From Catellatospora vulcania (GTDB lineage Bacteria; Actinomycetota; Actinomycetes; Mycobacteriales; Micromonosporaceae), in the NCBI RefSeq assembly GCF_009720385.1, contig NZ_ML769311.1:37168-101167 (forward strand): a DNA stretch of 64,000 bases, in the 5' to 3' direction. The notes under the pieces were generated by a model. The model was not told the origin of the DNA and did no database searches. It saw only the letters and a list, made by a program, of their open reading frames with translations. Shown here piece after piece: positions 1 to 8,334 of the stretch; the stretch's first letter is position 1, and the number at the start of each line of letters is the position of its first letter. The position numbers and the translations under genes are program-made.

Positions 1-12
1 CAGGTCGTCTAC

Positions 13-588
13 GTGGAGCGGCCCCGCCGCCGGCGCTGGCCGTGGGTGCTCGGCACGCTGACCGTGCTGAGCCTGGGCTGCTGCGGAGTGCTCGCCGTGG
101 TCACCGCGCCGATCCGGGCGCAGTACCCGGTGCGCGCCGAACTCGGCACCACGATCGCGGGCCTGCGCCGCGACGACAGCCCCGAGGTCAGGGCCGCGGC
201 CAACGAGCTGATCGCGCAGATCCACCGCGAGCAGGACGTGACCGGGGCCGAGGTGGCCAAGCTCGACGAGCCGAAGCGCAAGGACGCGCCGGTGGTGCTC
301 GTGGTGGCCACCCGCTTCATCCTCGACCCGGCCGGTGAGCTGGACGGCGCGCTCGCCGGCGCGGGCAAGGACCGGCCGACCGGGGTGCGCGGTTACCCGG
401 CGGGACCGCGCGGTGGCGAGCTGCGCTGCGGCAACGCCCGTGACAAGCAGAGCGACGCGCCGGTGGTGATCTGCGCCTGGATCGACCACGGCAGCCTCGG
501 CCTCGGCCTGTTCTACGGCGGCCGGTCCATGGACGACAGCGCCCGGCTGCTCGCCGCGATCCGTGACGACGTGCTGGTCAAGGCTTGA
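13..588 (+). CDS. Membrane-anchored hypothetical protein (5' end uncertain)
   Basis: No family recognised. The 191-residue product has a basic N-terminus, one hydrophobic segment at about residues 9-30, then an exposed domain of about 160 residues; this looks like a single-pass anchored extracytoplasmic protein. The frame is open to the left edge of the window, so the GTG at 13 may not be the true start and the gene may be cut. Two cysteines sit inside the membrane segment and two in the C-terminal half. It ends about 60 bases before the NUDIX gene, which has its own promoter. Real gene by codon bias; function unknown. Confidence 0.6.
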   Translation: MERPRRRRWPWVLGTLTVLSLGCCGVLAVVTAPIRAQYPVRAELGTTIAGLRRDDSPEVRAAANELIAQIHREQDVTGAEVAKLDEPKRKDAPVVLVVATRFILDPAGELDGALAGAGKDRPTGVRGYPAGPRGGELRCGNARDKQSDAPVVICAWIDHGSLGLGLFYGGRSMDDSARLLAAIRDDVLVKA

Positions 589-649
589 TCGACGAAGTTG
601 TCCACAGGCCTGCGCCCGCGTTCGGCCGGCTGGCACTAGCATCGGGCGG

Positions 650-1192
650 GTGACGCAGACCCTGCATACCGACGCCGTCCGCCTGCTGACCGGGTGGCAG
701 CCGCCCGCCGACGCCGCGGCCGACTGGACGCAGACGATGGCGCTGCTGGAGCAGGGCCCGCAGGTGATGGCCAAGCCGCACCCCGACGGGCACGTCACCG
801 CGAGCGCGATCATCGTGTCCCACGACCGCTCGCGCATCCTGCTCTGCCTGCACGGCAGGCACGACATCTGGTGCCAGCTCGGCGGGCACCTGGAGCCCGA
901 GGACGGCGACCTCGCCGCGGCCGCCCTGCGCGAGGCCACCGAGGAGAGCGGCATCGCGGGCCTGGTCGTCGACCCGGTGCCGGTCGACGTGGACGTGCAC
1001 CACGTGAACTGTGCGGGCAGCCCCAACCGGCACCATGACGTGATCTTCCTGGTGCACGCGCCCGCGGACGCGGTGGCGCAGGTCAGCGAGGAGTCGCACG
1101 AGCTCGGCTGGTTCGCCCCCGACGCGCTGCCCAGCCCGCTGGGCGCCGACACCGCCCGCGTGGTGCGCAACGCCATGGCCCGGCTGGGCTGA
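650..1192 (+). CDS. NUDIX hydrolase
   Basis: A 180-residue NUDIX pyrophosphohydrolase of the kind that clears or recycles nucleoside-diphosphate-linked compounds; substrate unknown. The Nudix helix is visible as GGHLEPED followed by REATEESG, with one residue of slack between halves compared with the strict GX5EX7REUXEEXGU pattern. I chose GTG at 650 rather than the longer in-frame ORF from 563. A -10-like TAGCAT lies at 637-642, seven bases before it (leaderless), and the upstream 29 codons overlap the previous gene without resembling a NUDIX N-terminus. The gene is followed four bases later by endonuclease V; both could serve nucleotide-pool or DNA-damage hygiene, which is inference. Confidence 0.8.
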   Translation: MTQTLHTDAVRLLTGWQPPADAAADWTQTMALLEQGPQVMAKPHPDGHVTASAIIVSHDRSRILLCLHGRHDIWCQLGGHLEPEDGDLAAAALREATEESGIAGLVVDPVPVDVDVHHVNCAGSPNRHHDVIFLVHAPADAVAQVSEESHELGWFAPDALPSPLGADTARVVRNAMARLG

Positions 1193-1196
1193 GCGG

Positions 1197-1979
1197 ATGG
1201 GCGGGACGATGAAGGTGCCGCACGATCCGTGGCCGACCGACGAGGCCGAGGCGCTGCGCCAGCAGCTCGCCCTGCGCGAGCGGGTCGAGCCGACCGGGCC
1301 GCCGCTCGCCGCGCGGACCGCGGCCGGGCTGGACGTGTCGTACGACGACGAGACCGGCGAGGCCGTGGCCGCCGTCGTCGTGCTGGACCTGGCCACGCTG
1401 GCCGTCGTCGAGGCGGTCTCCCTGGCCGGCCACGTGACCTTCCCGTACGTGCCGGGCCTGCTGGCGTTCCGGGAGCTGCCCCTGCTGGTCGACGCCCTGG
1501 AGCGGCTGCACGGCCGCACACCCCCGGACGTGCTGGTGTGCGACGGCTACGGGCTGGCCCACCCGCGCCGGTTCGGGCTGGCCTGCCACCTCGGCGTGCT
1601 CACCGGCCTGCCCACCTTCGGGGTGGCCAAGACGCCGTTCATCGGCGCCGGTGGTGAGTCGTCCGCGTCCCCCCATCCGGAGGGGCACGACCTTCCGGAG
1701 GGGCACAACGACGAGCCGCCGGCGAAGCGCACGCCCCGGCCCGGGCCGGGCCGGGGCGACTGGTCGCCGCTGACCGAGGACGGCGAGGTGCTTGGCCGGG
1801 TGGTGCGCACCCAGCCGAAGGTCAAGCCGGTCTTCGTCTCCGTCGGGCACCGCATCGACCTCGACACGGCCACCGCCATCACGCTGGCGTTGACGCCGCG
1901 CTTCCGGCTGCCGGAGACGACCCGGCGCGCCGACCAGTTCTCCCGCCGCCTGCTCAGGGCCCGCCGTGCCGCCCGCTGA
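1197..1979 (+). CDS. nfi: Endonuclease V (deoxyinosine 3' endonuclease)
   Basis: Endonuclease V nicks DNA one phosphodiester 3' of deoxyinosine and starts repair of deaminated adenine. The family signatures are present: GLDVSYD with Asp46, VPGLLAFRE with Glu93, and CDGYGLAHPRR with Asp116, matching the metal-binding Asp/Glu/Asp triad. These are followed by GVAKTPFIG. Unusually, a Pro/Gly/His-rich insertion of about 37 residues (152-188) splits the domain before the conserved C-terminal strand. Its DNA has a 13-base direct repeat (1676-1688 and 1694-1706) encoding PEGH twice. ATG 1197 or 1209 are both possible starts. The 3' end overlaps the next gene by 14 bases. Confidence 0.88.
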   Translation: MGGTMKVPHDPWPTDEAEALRQQLALRERVEPTGPPLAARTAAGLDVSYDDETGEAVAAVVVLDLATLAVVEAVSLAGHVTFPYVPGLLAFRELPLLVDALERLHGRTPPDVLVCDGYGLAHPRRFGLACHLGVLTGLPTFGVAKTPFIGAGGESSASPHPEGHDLPEGHNDEPPAKRTPRPGPGRGDWSPLTEDGEVLGRVVRTQPKVKPVFVSVGHRIDLDTATAITLALTPRFRLPETTRRADQFSRRLLRARRAAR

Positions 1980-2382
1980 CCGGGACGCCAACGCGGCGCT
2001 GCGGGCCCGATTCGACGAGGTCCACGCGCAGTACACCCACCTGCGGGACAACGTGGGGGAGCTGCAGCGGGAGCTGGCGGGGCTGGAGGTCTCGGTCGCC
2101 TCCGCCGACGGGATGGTCACCGTCGTGGTCGGGGCGCGCGGGCAGCTGCTGCGGCTGCGCCTGCACGAGCGGGCGTACGCGGCGCACCGGCCGGACCGGC
2201 TCGCCGAGCTGATCATGAAAACGACCCGCCGGGCCGAGCAGGCCGCCGTGGAGGCGACCGCCGAGCTGGTGGCGCGGGTGGTGCCCGCCGAGACCGGGGT
2301 GCCCGAACTGCTGCGCGGCGGGGACCTGGGCGCGCTGCTGCGCCGCCACGACGACACCATGGGCTACGAGGAGCAGCGATGA
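1966..2382 (+). CDS. YbaB/EbfC-like DNA-binding family protein
   Basis: A 138-residue protein with an N-terminal coiled coil (about residues 5-40) followed by a beta-strand and helix region. The pattern SADGMVTVVVGARGQLLRLRL at about 45-65 is typical of YbaB/EbfC nucleoid-associated proteins, which bind DNA as dimers. Actinomycetes often carry divergent copies of this family next to ESX/WXG-like genes, as here. The GTG start lies inside the end of nfi (14-base overlap), and the stop overlaps the next gene's ATG (ATGA), so the two small genes are probably translated together. Assignment rests on pattern and context only. Confidence 0.6.
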   Translation: MPPADRDANAALRARFDEVHAQYTHLRDNVGELQRELAGLEVSVASADGMVTVVVGARGQLLRLRLHERAYAAHRPDRLAELIMKTTRRAEQAAVEATAELVARVVPAETGVPELLRGGDLGALLRRHDDTMGYEEQR

Positions 2383-2702
2383 CCGGACAGATCGACCTCG
2401 ACCCGGCGGCCGCGCTGGCGGCGGCCCGGCGGCTGAACCTGGCCGGGCAGTCCCTCGGACGGGAGCGCGACCTGTCCGGCGGCCGGATCGAGCAGGCCGG
2501 GCATGGCCGGCCCTGGGGCGACGACGAGCTGGGCCGGGCGTTCGCGCAGCGGTACGCCGACAGCGCGACGATGCTGCTCCTGCTGTGGCGTGACGCGGCT
2601 CACCGCACCGTCGAGCTGAGCGAGCGCATCGCCACCGCCGTGGCCGCCACCGAGCACGTCGACGCAGCTGGGCAGGCCAGGTTCCGGCAGCTCACCGTGT
2701 GA
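2379..2702 (+). CDS. ESX/WXG100-like small helical protein
   Basis: A 107-residue predicted all-helical protein. A central turn around GHGRPWGDDELGRAF (about residues 42-56) resembles the helix-turn-helix hairpin of actinobacterial ESX-type proteins, with a conserved-looking W-G pair rather than strict WXG. It overlaps the upstream YbaB-like gene by four bases (ATGA). The pairing of YbaB-like and ESX-like genes is common in actinomycetes, but no secretion-machinery gene lies nearby, so export is not shown. No signal peptide. Confidence 0.5.
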   Translation: MTGQIDLDPAAALAAARRLNLAGQSLGRERDLSGGRIEQAGHGRPWGDDELGRAFAQRYADSATMLLLLWRDAAHRTVELSERIATAVAATEHVDAAGQARFRQLTV

Positions 2703-2823
2703 CACACGGGTCGGTTGTGGCCTGCGGGACGTGTTCTACACCGCCATCGGCCCCTCTGCCTGATCGGTCTCCGGACGGACCGGGCAGAATGGGAGCATCA
2801 AACCTAGGGGCGGAGGATGGGTC

Positions 2824-3492
2824 GTGGCTGAGTTGCGCTGCGTGGTCGCGGTGGACGGGCCTTCGGGCTCGGGCAAGTCGACGGTGTCGCGCCGGCTGGC
2901 GCACCGCCTGGACGCACGCTACCTCGACACCGGCGCGATGTACCGCGCGCTGACCTGGGCCGTGCTGCAGGCCGGGGTGGACCTCACCGACCCCGACGGC
3001 ATCGCCAAGGTGGCCGTCGACTGCGAGCTGATCATCACGACCGACCCCGAGCGGCCCTCGATCAGCGTCAACGGCGAGAACGTCGACGGCCCGATCCGCG
3101 GCGGCGAGGTCACCTCCGCCGTCTCCGCGGTCTCCGCGGTGCCGTTCGTCCGGCAGGTGCTCACCGCCCGCCAGCGCGCGATCATCGAGGAGTCGGCCCG
3201 GATCGTCGTCGAGGGCCGCGACATCGGCACCGTGGTCGCCCCCGACGCCGACCTCAAGGTCTTCCTGACCGCCTCCTCCGCCGAGCGGGCGCGCCGGCGC
3301 AGTGCCGAGACCGCCGTCGACCACGCTGCGACCGAGGCCGACCTGGCCCGTCGCGATCACCTGGACTCCACCCGCAAGGTCAACCCGTTGCAGCAGGCCG
3401 CCGACGCGGTCGTGCTCGACTCGACCGAGCTGGGCATCGATGAGGTTGTCAGCGAGCTGCACCGGCTGCTGACAACGAGGAAGGCAGCATGA
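2824..3492 (+). CDS. cmk: Cytidylate kinase
   Basis: Phosphorylates CMP and dCMP with ATP in pyrimidine nucleotide metabolism; cytoplasmic. The 222-residue product has the P-loop GPSGSGKST near residue 14, the [15 protein letters not shown]-site segment, the [14 protein letters not shown] substrate-binding segment, and the RRSAET/RRDHLDS arginine lid. Length is normal. The GTG start at 2824 follows a purine-rich CGGAGG at about 2812. The stop overlaps the ATG of der (ATGA), and the cmk-der pairing is a known conserved actinobacterial arrangement that supports both calls. Confidence 0.96.
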   Translation: MAELRCVVAVDGPSGSGKSTVSRRLAHRLDARYLDTGAMYRALTWAVLQAGVDLTDPDGIAKVAVDCELIITTDPERPSISVNGENVDGPIRGGEVTSAVSAVSAVPFVRQVLTARQRAIIEESARIVVEGRDIGTVVAPDADLKVFLTASSAERARRRSAETAVDHAATEADLARRDHLDSTRKVNPLQQAADAVVLDSTELGIDEVVSELHRLLTTRKAA

Positions 3493-4913
3493 GCAACACT
3501 GAATGGACCGAGCTGGAGGTCGTCGAGCAGCAGCTGCCGGAGGCTGCTCCGACGACGCCGGTCATCACGCCGCAGCCGGTCCTGGCGGTGGTCGGCCGCC
3601 CCAACGTGGGCAAGTCGACCCTCGTCAACCGCATCATCGGCCGCCGCCAGGCGGTCGTCGAGGACATCCCCGGCGTGACCCGCGACCGGGTGGCGTACGA
3701 GGCCAACTGGTCGGGCCGCAAGTTCACCGTGGTGGACACCGGCGGCTGGGAGCCCGACGCCAAGGACCGGGCCGCGGCCATCGCCGCGCAGGCCGAGGCG
3801 GCCATCGCCGCCGCCGACGTGGTGCTGTTCGTGGTCGACTCGTCCATCGGCGCGACCGACGAGGACGCGGCCGCGGTGAAGATGCTGCGCCGTAGCTCCA
3901 AGCCGGTGCTGCTGGTCGCGAACAAGGCCGACAACCAGAACATGGAGTACGAGGTCCACGCCCTGTGGTCGCTCGGCCTGGGCCAGCCGTGGCCCGTGTC
4001 GGCGCTGCACGGCCGCGGCTCGGGCGACCTGCTCGACGCGGTGCTGGCGGCGTTCCCGAAGCAGGCCCCGCTGGAGGACCACGTCCCCGGCCCGCGCGGC
4101 CCGCGTCGCGTGGCCCTGGTCGGCCGCCCGAACGTCGGCAAGTCCAGCCTGCTCAACCGGCTCGCCCGGGAGGAGCGCTCGGTCGTCGACTCGGTCGCCG
4201 GCACCACCGTCGACCCGGTCGACACCCTGGTCGTCATCGGCGGCCAGACCTGGCAGTTCGTCGACACCGCCGGGCTGCGCAAGCGCGTCGGCAAGGCCAG
4301 CGGCACCGAGTACTTCGCCTCCCTGCGCACCGCCGCCGCGATCGAGACCTCCGAGGTCACCGTCGTGCTGCTGGACTCCAGCGAGGTCATCAGCGAGCAG
4401 GACCAGCGCCTGCTGTCGATGGTGTCCGAAGCCGGCCGGGGTGTGGTGCTCGCCTTCAACAAGTGGGACCTGGTCGACGCCGACCGGCGGCACTACCTGG
4501 ACAAGGAGATCGACCGGGAGCTCAAGCGCATCCCGTGGGCGCTGCGGGTCAACATCTCCGCGCTGACCGGCCGTGCGGTCGAGAAGCTCGCCCCGGCGCT
4601 GCGGCAGGCGCTGGCCAGCTGGGAGAAGCGCATCCCGACCGGGCAGCTCAACCAATGGCTGACCGCGCTGGTGCAGGCGACCCCGCACCCGGTGCGCGGC
4701 GGCCGCGCCCCGCGCATCCTGTTCGCCACCCAGCCCAGCATCTCCCCGCCGAAGTTCGTGCTGTTCACGACGCAGCCGCTGGACCCGGGCTACATCCGGT
4801 TCGTGGAGCGCAAGCTGCGCGAGGAGTTCGGCTTCGAGGGCAGCCCGATCGACATCACGGTCAAGCCGCGCAAGGAGAAGGGCCCCGGCGGCCGGGGCAA
4901 GACCCACGGCTGA
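3489..4913 (+). CDS. der: GTPase Der (EngA), ribosome assembly
   Basis: Double-domain GTPase needed for assembly of the 50S ribosomal subunit. Two tandem G domains are visible, each with a GRPNVGKS P-loop (about residues 36 and 214) and its own DTGG/DTAG switch II and NKAD/NKWD specificity motif. A KH-like C-terminal domain follows. A roughly 30-residue acidic N-terminal extension precedes the first G domain, common in actinomycetes. The start overlaps the cmk stop, preceded by GAGGAAGG as a ribosome-binding site. An 11-bp hairpin follows just after the stop. Confidence 0.96.
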   Translation: MSNTEWTELEVVEQQLPEAAPTTPVITPQPVLAVVGRPNVGKSTLVNRIIGRRQAVVEDIPGVTRDRVAYEANWSGRKFTVVDTGGWEPDAKDRAAAIAAQAEAAIAAADVVLFVVDSSIGATDEDAAAVKMLRRSSKPVLLVANKADNQNMEYEVHALWSLGLGQPWPVSALHGRGSGDLLDAVLAAFPKQAPLEDHVPGPRGPRRVALVGRPNVGKSSLLNRLAREERSVVDSVAGTTVDPVDTLVVIGGQTWQFVDTAGLRKRVGKASGTEYFASLRTAAAIETSEVTVVLLDSSEVISEQDQRLLSMVSEAGRGVVLAFNKWDLVDADRRHYLDKEIDRELKRIPWALRVNISALTGRAVEKLAPALRQALASWEKRIPTGQLNQWLTALVQATPHPVRGGRAPRILFATQPSISPPKFVLFTTQPLDPGYIRFVERKLREEFGFEGSPIDITVKPRKEKGPGGRGKTHG

Positions 4914-4922
4914 TCCGTCCCA

Positions 4923-4960
4923 CGAAGCTCCGCCCGCCCTCCCGGCGCGGCGGAGCTTCG
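4923..4960 (+). terminator. Hairpin after der
   Basis: Perfect 11-base inverted repeat CGAAGCTCCGC / GCGGAGCTTCG with a 16-base loop, ten bases after the der stop and before an unrelated downstream operon. No T-tract follows, as is usual in high-GC actinomycetes, so it is a candidate transcript end rather than a proven one. Confidence 0.6.
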
Positions 4961-4973
4961 TCGTCTGCGCCAA

Positions 4974-5034
4974 GATCGCTGTTTCGTGTCAAAACCTCAG
5001 GTCTGACCGCAGGTTCTGACCCGAAACAGCGATC
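4974..5034. repeat. 61-bp intergenic palindrome, GATCGCTGTTTC family
   Basis: Two 30-base arms around a single central base; 26 of 30 positions are complementary. The outer arm begins GATCGCTGTTTCG and the centre reads GGTC-T-GACC. A second copy with the same plan lies at 57103-57171 (outer GATCGCCGT.TC, centre GGTC-A-GACC). It sits between the der hairpin and the PKS promoter. No ORF crosses it convincingly. Could be a dispersed REP-like element, a bidirectional terminator, or both. Confidence 0.75.
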
Positions 5035-5116
5035 ACTGCGCGCAGGCGACGCGCGGTCCTATGTGGGCGACGCGGCGTTCGTGGGCAAGCGGACCTGCGG
5101 ACGGTACTGTCGGTAC

Positions 5117-6199
5117 ATGATTCACATCGATGAGTCGGCGCCGCAGGTGTCGGCGGTGCGGCTGGCCTTTCCGTCGCACCGCTACCGCCAGGAGGAGATC
5201 GTCGCCGAGTTCACCGCGATGTGCCTGCCCGGCGAGCATCCCGGCCGCGAGGTGTTCGCCCGGTTCGGACGGACCACCGGCGTGCAGACCCGCCACCTGG
5301 CGCTGCCGCTGGACCAGTACGCCGGGTTGACCGGGTTCACCCAGGCCAACGACGCGTTCATCGAGGTGGCCCAGGAGCTGGGCGAGGCCGCGCTGCGCGA
5401 GGCGCTGGACGCCGCCGGGGTGCGCCCCGACGAGGTCGATCTCATCGCGACCACCAGCGTCACCGGCCTGGCCGTGCCGTCGCTGGACGCGCGGCTGGCC
5501 ACGCGCGTCGGCCTGCGCCCCGACGTGAAACGGCTGCCGCTGTTCGGGCTGGGCTGCGTGGCCGGCGCGGCCGGGGTGTCCCGGCTGCACGACTACCTGC
5601 GCGCCTTCCCGGACCAGGTGGCGGTGCTGCTGGCGGTGGAGCTGTGCTCGCTGACCGTGCAGCAGGAGGACACCACCCCCGCCAACCTGGTCGCCTCCAG
5701 CCTGTTCGGCGACGGCGCGGCCGCCGTGGTGATGGTCGGCGGGCGGCGGGCCGCCGCCGTGCCGGGCCGCCCGCGGGTGCTGGCCACCCGCAGCCGCCTC
5801 TACCCGGATACGCAGCAGGTGATGGGCTGGCGGATCGGGTCCAGCGGCTTCCGGATCGTGCTGTCCAACGAGGTCGCCCCGATCGCCGAGAAGTTCCTCG
5901 GCGGCGACGTGCGCGGCTTCCTGGCCGACCACGACGTCGACTCGCTCGACATCGCGACGTGGATCTGCCACCCCGGCGGCCCGAAGGTCATCGACACCAT
6001 CGAGAAGGTCCTCGACCTGCCCCCGGAGGCCCTCATGCCGACCCGCCGGTCGCTGGCCGGGCGGGGCAACCTGTCGTCGGTGTCGGTGCTGGACGTGCTG
6101 CACGAGGCGATGAGCGGCCCGCCCCGCGATGACCAGCCCGGTCTCATGATCGCCATGGGGCCGGGGTTCTGCTCCGAACTCGTCCTGCTGAGGTGGTGA
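5117..6199 (+). CDS. Type III polyketide synthase, alkylresorcinol type
   Basis: Chalcone/stilbene-synthase-fold enzyme that extends an acyl-CoA starter with malonyl-CoA and cyclises it. The 360-residue protein has the full catalytic triad: Cys147 in GLGCVAGA, His285 in CHPGGPK and Asn318 in GRGNLSS. ATG 5117 is supported by TACTGT at 5105-5110 (leaderless); a much longer in-frame ORF from 3965 only shadows der. The stop overlaps an ICMT-like gene, which a FAD hydroxylase follows. This is the gene order of the Streptomyces griseus srsABC phenolic-lipid operon, so the product is probably an alkylresorcinol or alkylpyrone; chain length cannot be read from sequence. Confidence 0.9.
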   Translation: MIHIDESAPQVSAVRLAFPSHRYRQEEIVAEFTAMCLPGEHPGREVFARFGRTTGVQTRHLALPLDQYAGLTGFTQANDAFIEVAQELGEAALREALDAAGVRPDEVDLIATTSVTGLAVPSLDARLATRVGLRPDVKRLPLFGLGCVAGAAGVSRLHDYLRAFPDQVAVLLAVELCSLTVQQEDTTPANLVASSLFGDGAAAVVMVGGRRAAAVPGRPRVLATRSRLYPDTQQVMGWRIGSSGFRIVLSNEVAPIAEKFLGGDVRGFLADHDVDSLDIATWICHPGGPKVIDTIEKVLDLPPEALMPTRRSLAGRGNLSSVSVLDVLHEAMSGPPRDDQPGLMIAMGPGFCSELVLLRW

Positions 6200-6714
6200 G
6201 CGTGCTCTGGTACACCCTGCTGATCGTGGCGGTGGCCGCCGAGCGCCTGGTGGAGCTGGTGGTGTCCAAACGCCACGCGGCGTGGGCGCTGGCCAACGGC
6301 GGCCGCGAGTACGGCCGTAGCCACTACCCGTACATGGTGGCGCTGCACACCGCGCTGCTGGCCGGGTGCCTGGCCGAGGTGTGGCTGCTGGACCGGCCGT
6401 TCGTGCCCGTGCTCGGCTGGACCATGCTGGCACTGGTCGCGGCGAGCCAGGCGCTGCGCTGGTGGTGCGTGACGACCCTGGGCAGGCGCTGGAACACCCT
6501 GGTCATCGTCGTGCCGGGGCTCCCGCTGGTGGACCGCGGCCCGTACCGCTGGCTCAAACACCCGAACTACCTGGCCGTCGTCGTCGAGGGTTTCGCCCTG
6601 CCGCTGGTGCACTCCGCCTGGCTGACCGCCCTCACCTTCACCCTGCTCAACTTCGCCCTGCTGGCCGTGCGCATCCGGGTGGAGGACGCCGCCCTGGCCG
6701 AGGCCACCGCGTGA
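6196..6714 (+). CDS. ICMT-family membrane methyltransferase (SrsB-like)
   Basis: Integral membrane protein of about 172 residues with four to five hydrophobic segments. It has the isoprenylcysteine carboxyl methyltransferase C-terminal signature: RGPYRWLKHPNYLAVVVEG, then a late RIRVEDAAL. In srsB this family O-methylates alkylresorcinols with S-adenosylmethionine in the membrane, and the same role is inferred here from its position after a type III PKS. GTG 6196 overlaps the PKS stop (GTGA); an alternative GTG lies one codon upstream at 6193. Confidence 0.82.
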   Translation: MSVLWYTLLIVAVAAERLVELVVSKRHAAWALANGGREYGRSHYPYMVALHTALLAGCLAEVWLLDRPFVPVLGWTMLALVAASQALRWWCVTTLGRRWNTLVIVVPGLPLVDRGPYRWLKHPNYLAVVVEGFALPLVHSAWLTALTFTLLNFALLAVRIRVEDAALAEATA

Positions 6715-6772
6715 GCGAGCGGACCATGTCATCCTGTCCGCGCGCTGACGAAGACCGCAGCGGGGAGGAGGC

Positions 6773-7804
6773 GTGAGCTTCGACGCCGACCTGCTCGTCG
6801 CCGGCGGCGGCCCGGCCGGGCTCGCGACGGCGCTGCTGGCCCGGCAGGCCGGGATGTCGGTGGTGGTGGTCGAGCCGCGCGCCGATCCCATCGACAAGGC
6901 TTGCGGCGAGGGGCTGATGCCCGGTGGGCTGGCCCGGCTGCTGGCCCTCGGCGTCGACCCGGCCGGGGTGCCGTTCCACGGTATCGCCTACCACGCGGGG
7001 CAGCGCTCGGCCCACGCCCGCTTCGCGGCCGGTCCGGGCCGCGGGGTCCGCCGCACCACCCTGCAGGCCGCCATGCGCGAGCGCGCGGCGCAGGCCGGCA
7101 TCGGCCGGCTGTCCGGCCGCGTCGCCGCCCTGCGCCAGGACGCCCACGGCGTCGAAGCGGCCGGGGTACGCGCCCGCTGGCTGGTCGGCGCCGACGGCCT
7201 GCACTCGCGGGTACGCCGGGAAACGGGCATCGCCTCGGCGGCCGGCAGCCCGGCACGGTTCGGGCAGCGGCGGCACTACGCCGTCGCGCCCTGGTCGGAC
7301 CTGGTCGAGGTGTGGTGGTCGGCGCACGCCGAGGCCTACGTGACCCCGGTCGCGCCCGACCTGGTCGGCATCGCGATCCTGCACCGGCGGGCCGGGCTGG
7401 GCTACGACGCCCTGCTCGACGGGTTCCCTGAACTGAAGGAGCGGCTCGGCGGCGCGGAGCCGGCCGGGCCGGTGCGCGGGGCGGGCCCCCTGCGCCGCAC
7501 CGTCCAGGCCCGGGTCCGGGGCCGGGTGCTGCTCGTCGGCGACGCCGCCGGCTACGAGGACGCGCTCACCGGCGAGGGCGTCAGCCTGGCCCTGAACCAG
7601 GCCGAGGCGGTGGTCTCCGCGCTGGTCAGCGGCGACCTCGCCGGGTACGAGGCGCAGTGGCGGCGGCGTACCCGCACCTACCGCCTGCTCACCCGGGGGC
7701 TGGTGCTGCTCACCGCGGCCCGGCCGGTGCGCGGCGCGGTCGTGCCGATCTGCGTGGCGGTCCCGCCGCTGTTCCGCGGCGCGGTCAACGTGCTGGCGGG
7801 ATAG
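6773..7804 (+). CDS. FAD-dependent monooxygenase (SrsC-like)
   Basis: Class A flavoprotein hydroxylase/geranylgeranyl-reductase-like fold, 343 residues. Visible motifs are the N-terminal Rossmann GGGPAGLATALLA, an internal WLVGADGLHSRVR with the DG motif, and VLLVGDAAGYEDALTGEG for the FAD ribityl. A strong GGGGAGGAGG-like site precedes the GTG start. As third gene of the operon it most likely hydroxylates the methylated phenolic ring, the SrsC role. About 58 bases separate it from the methyltransferase gene, a short gap without a clear terminator. Confidence 0.85.
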   Translation: MSFDADLLVAGGGPAGLATALLARQAGMSVVVVEPRADPIDKACGEGLMPGGLARLLALGVDPAGVPFHGIAYHAGQRSAHARFAAGPGRGVRRTTLQAAMRERAAQAGIGRLSGRVAALRQDAHGVEAAGVRARWLVGADGLHSRVRRETGIASAAGSPARFGQRRHYAVAPWSDLVEVWWSAHAEAYVTPVAPDLVGIAILHRRAGLGYDALLDGFPELKERLGGAEPAGPVRGAGPLRRTVQARVRGRVLLVGDAAGYEDALTGEGVSLALNQAEAVVSALVSGDLAGYEAQWRRRTRTYRLLTRGLVLLTAARPVRGAVVPICVAVPPLFRGAVNVLAG

Positions 7805-7865
7805 GGCGTTACATCACTGTGTCGGACCCGTGGGTCGGGCCGGGCGCTCGGATACGGTGTGGGAC

Positions 7866-8300
7866 ATGTTTAGCGGCTTCAAGAATTTCATCATGCGCGG
7901 CAACGTCGTCGACCTGGCCGTTGGTGTGGTCATCGGCGCGGCGTTCACGACCCTGGTCAACCAGTTCACCAAGTCGTTCCTGGAACCAGTGATCAAGCTG
8001 GTCGGCGCGGGCGGCGACAAGGTCGGCGGCGAGTGGGAGATCGGCACCAAGAACGTCATCGCCTGGGGCGCCTTCCTCAACGCCGTCATCACCTTCGTGC
8101 TGACCGCGGCGGTGCTGTACTTCCTGGTCGTGCTGCCGATGAACAAGCTGGCCGAGCGGCGCAGCAAGGGCAAGGAGCCCGAGCCCGCCCCGGTGACCGA
8201 GGACATCCGGCTGCTCACCGAGATCCGCGACGCGCTGGTCGCGGCCCGGGTGCCCGCGCAGGCCGTGCGCCAGGACGCCGACCAGCCGGCCGAGCGCTGA
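7866..8300 (+). CDS. mscL: Large-conductance mechanosensitive channel MscL
   Basis: Emergency osmolyte-release channel of the inner membrane, a homopentamer. The N-terminal GFKNFIMRGNVVDLAVGVVIG helix and pore-lining TM1 are canonical, followed by a periplasmic loop and TM2 at about residues 73-98. A charged C-terminal helix ends in RLLTEIRDAL. Length of 144 residues is normal. ATG 7866 is seven bases after TACGGT (7853-7858), indicating a leaderless message independent of the srs-like operon. It converges on the kinase gene across a hairpin. Confidence 0.95.
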   Translation: MFSGFKNFIMRGNVVDLAVGVVIGAAFTTLVNQFTKSFLEPVIKLVGAGGDKVGGEWEIGTKNVIAWGAFLNAVITFVLTAAVLYFLVVLPMNKLAERRSKGKEPEPAPVTEDIRLLTEIRDALVAARVPAQAVRQDADQPAER

Positions 8301-8305
8301 ACCAC

Positions 8306-8334
8306 GCGGCGGGCGGTGTCACGCCGCCCGCCGC
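8306..8334. terminator. Bidirectional hairpin between mscL and kinase gene
   Basis: Perfect 11-base arms GCGGCGGGCGG / CCGCCCGCCGC with a seven-base loop, filling the gap between two convergent genes and touching the kinase stop codon. Placement and stability suit a shared terminator. Confidence 0.65.

Noticed and set aside
3965..6199. 744-residue frame as one protein
   Set aside because: Its first 380 codons are a shifted frame of der; only the 3' half (from 5117) is a real PKS.
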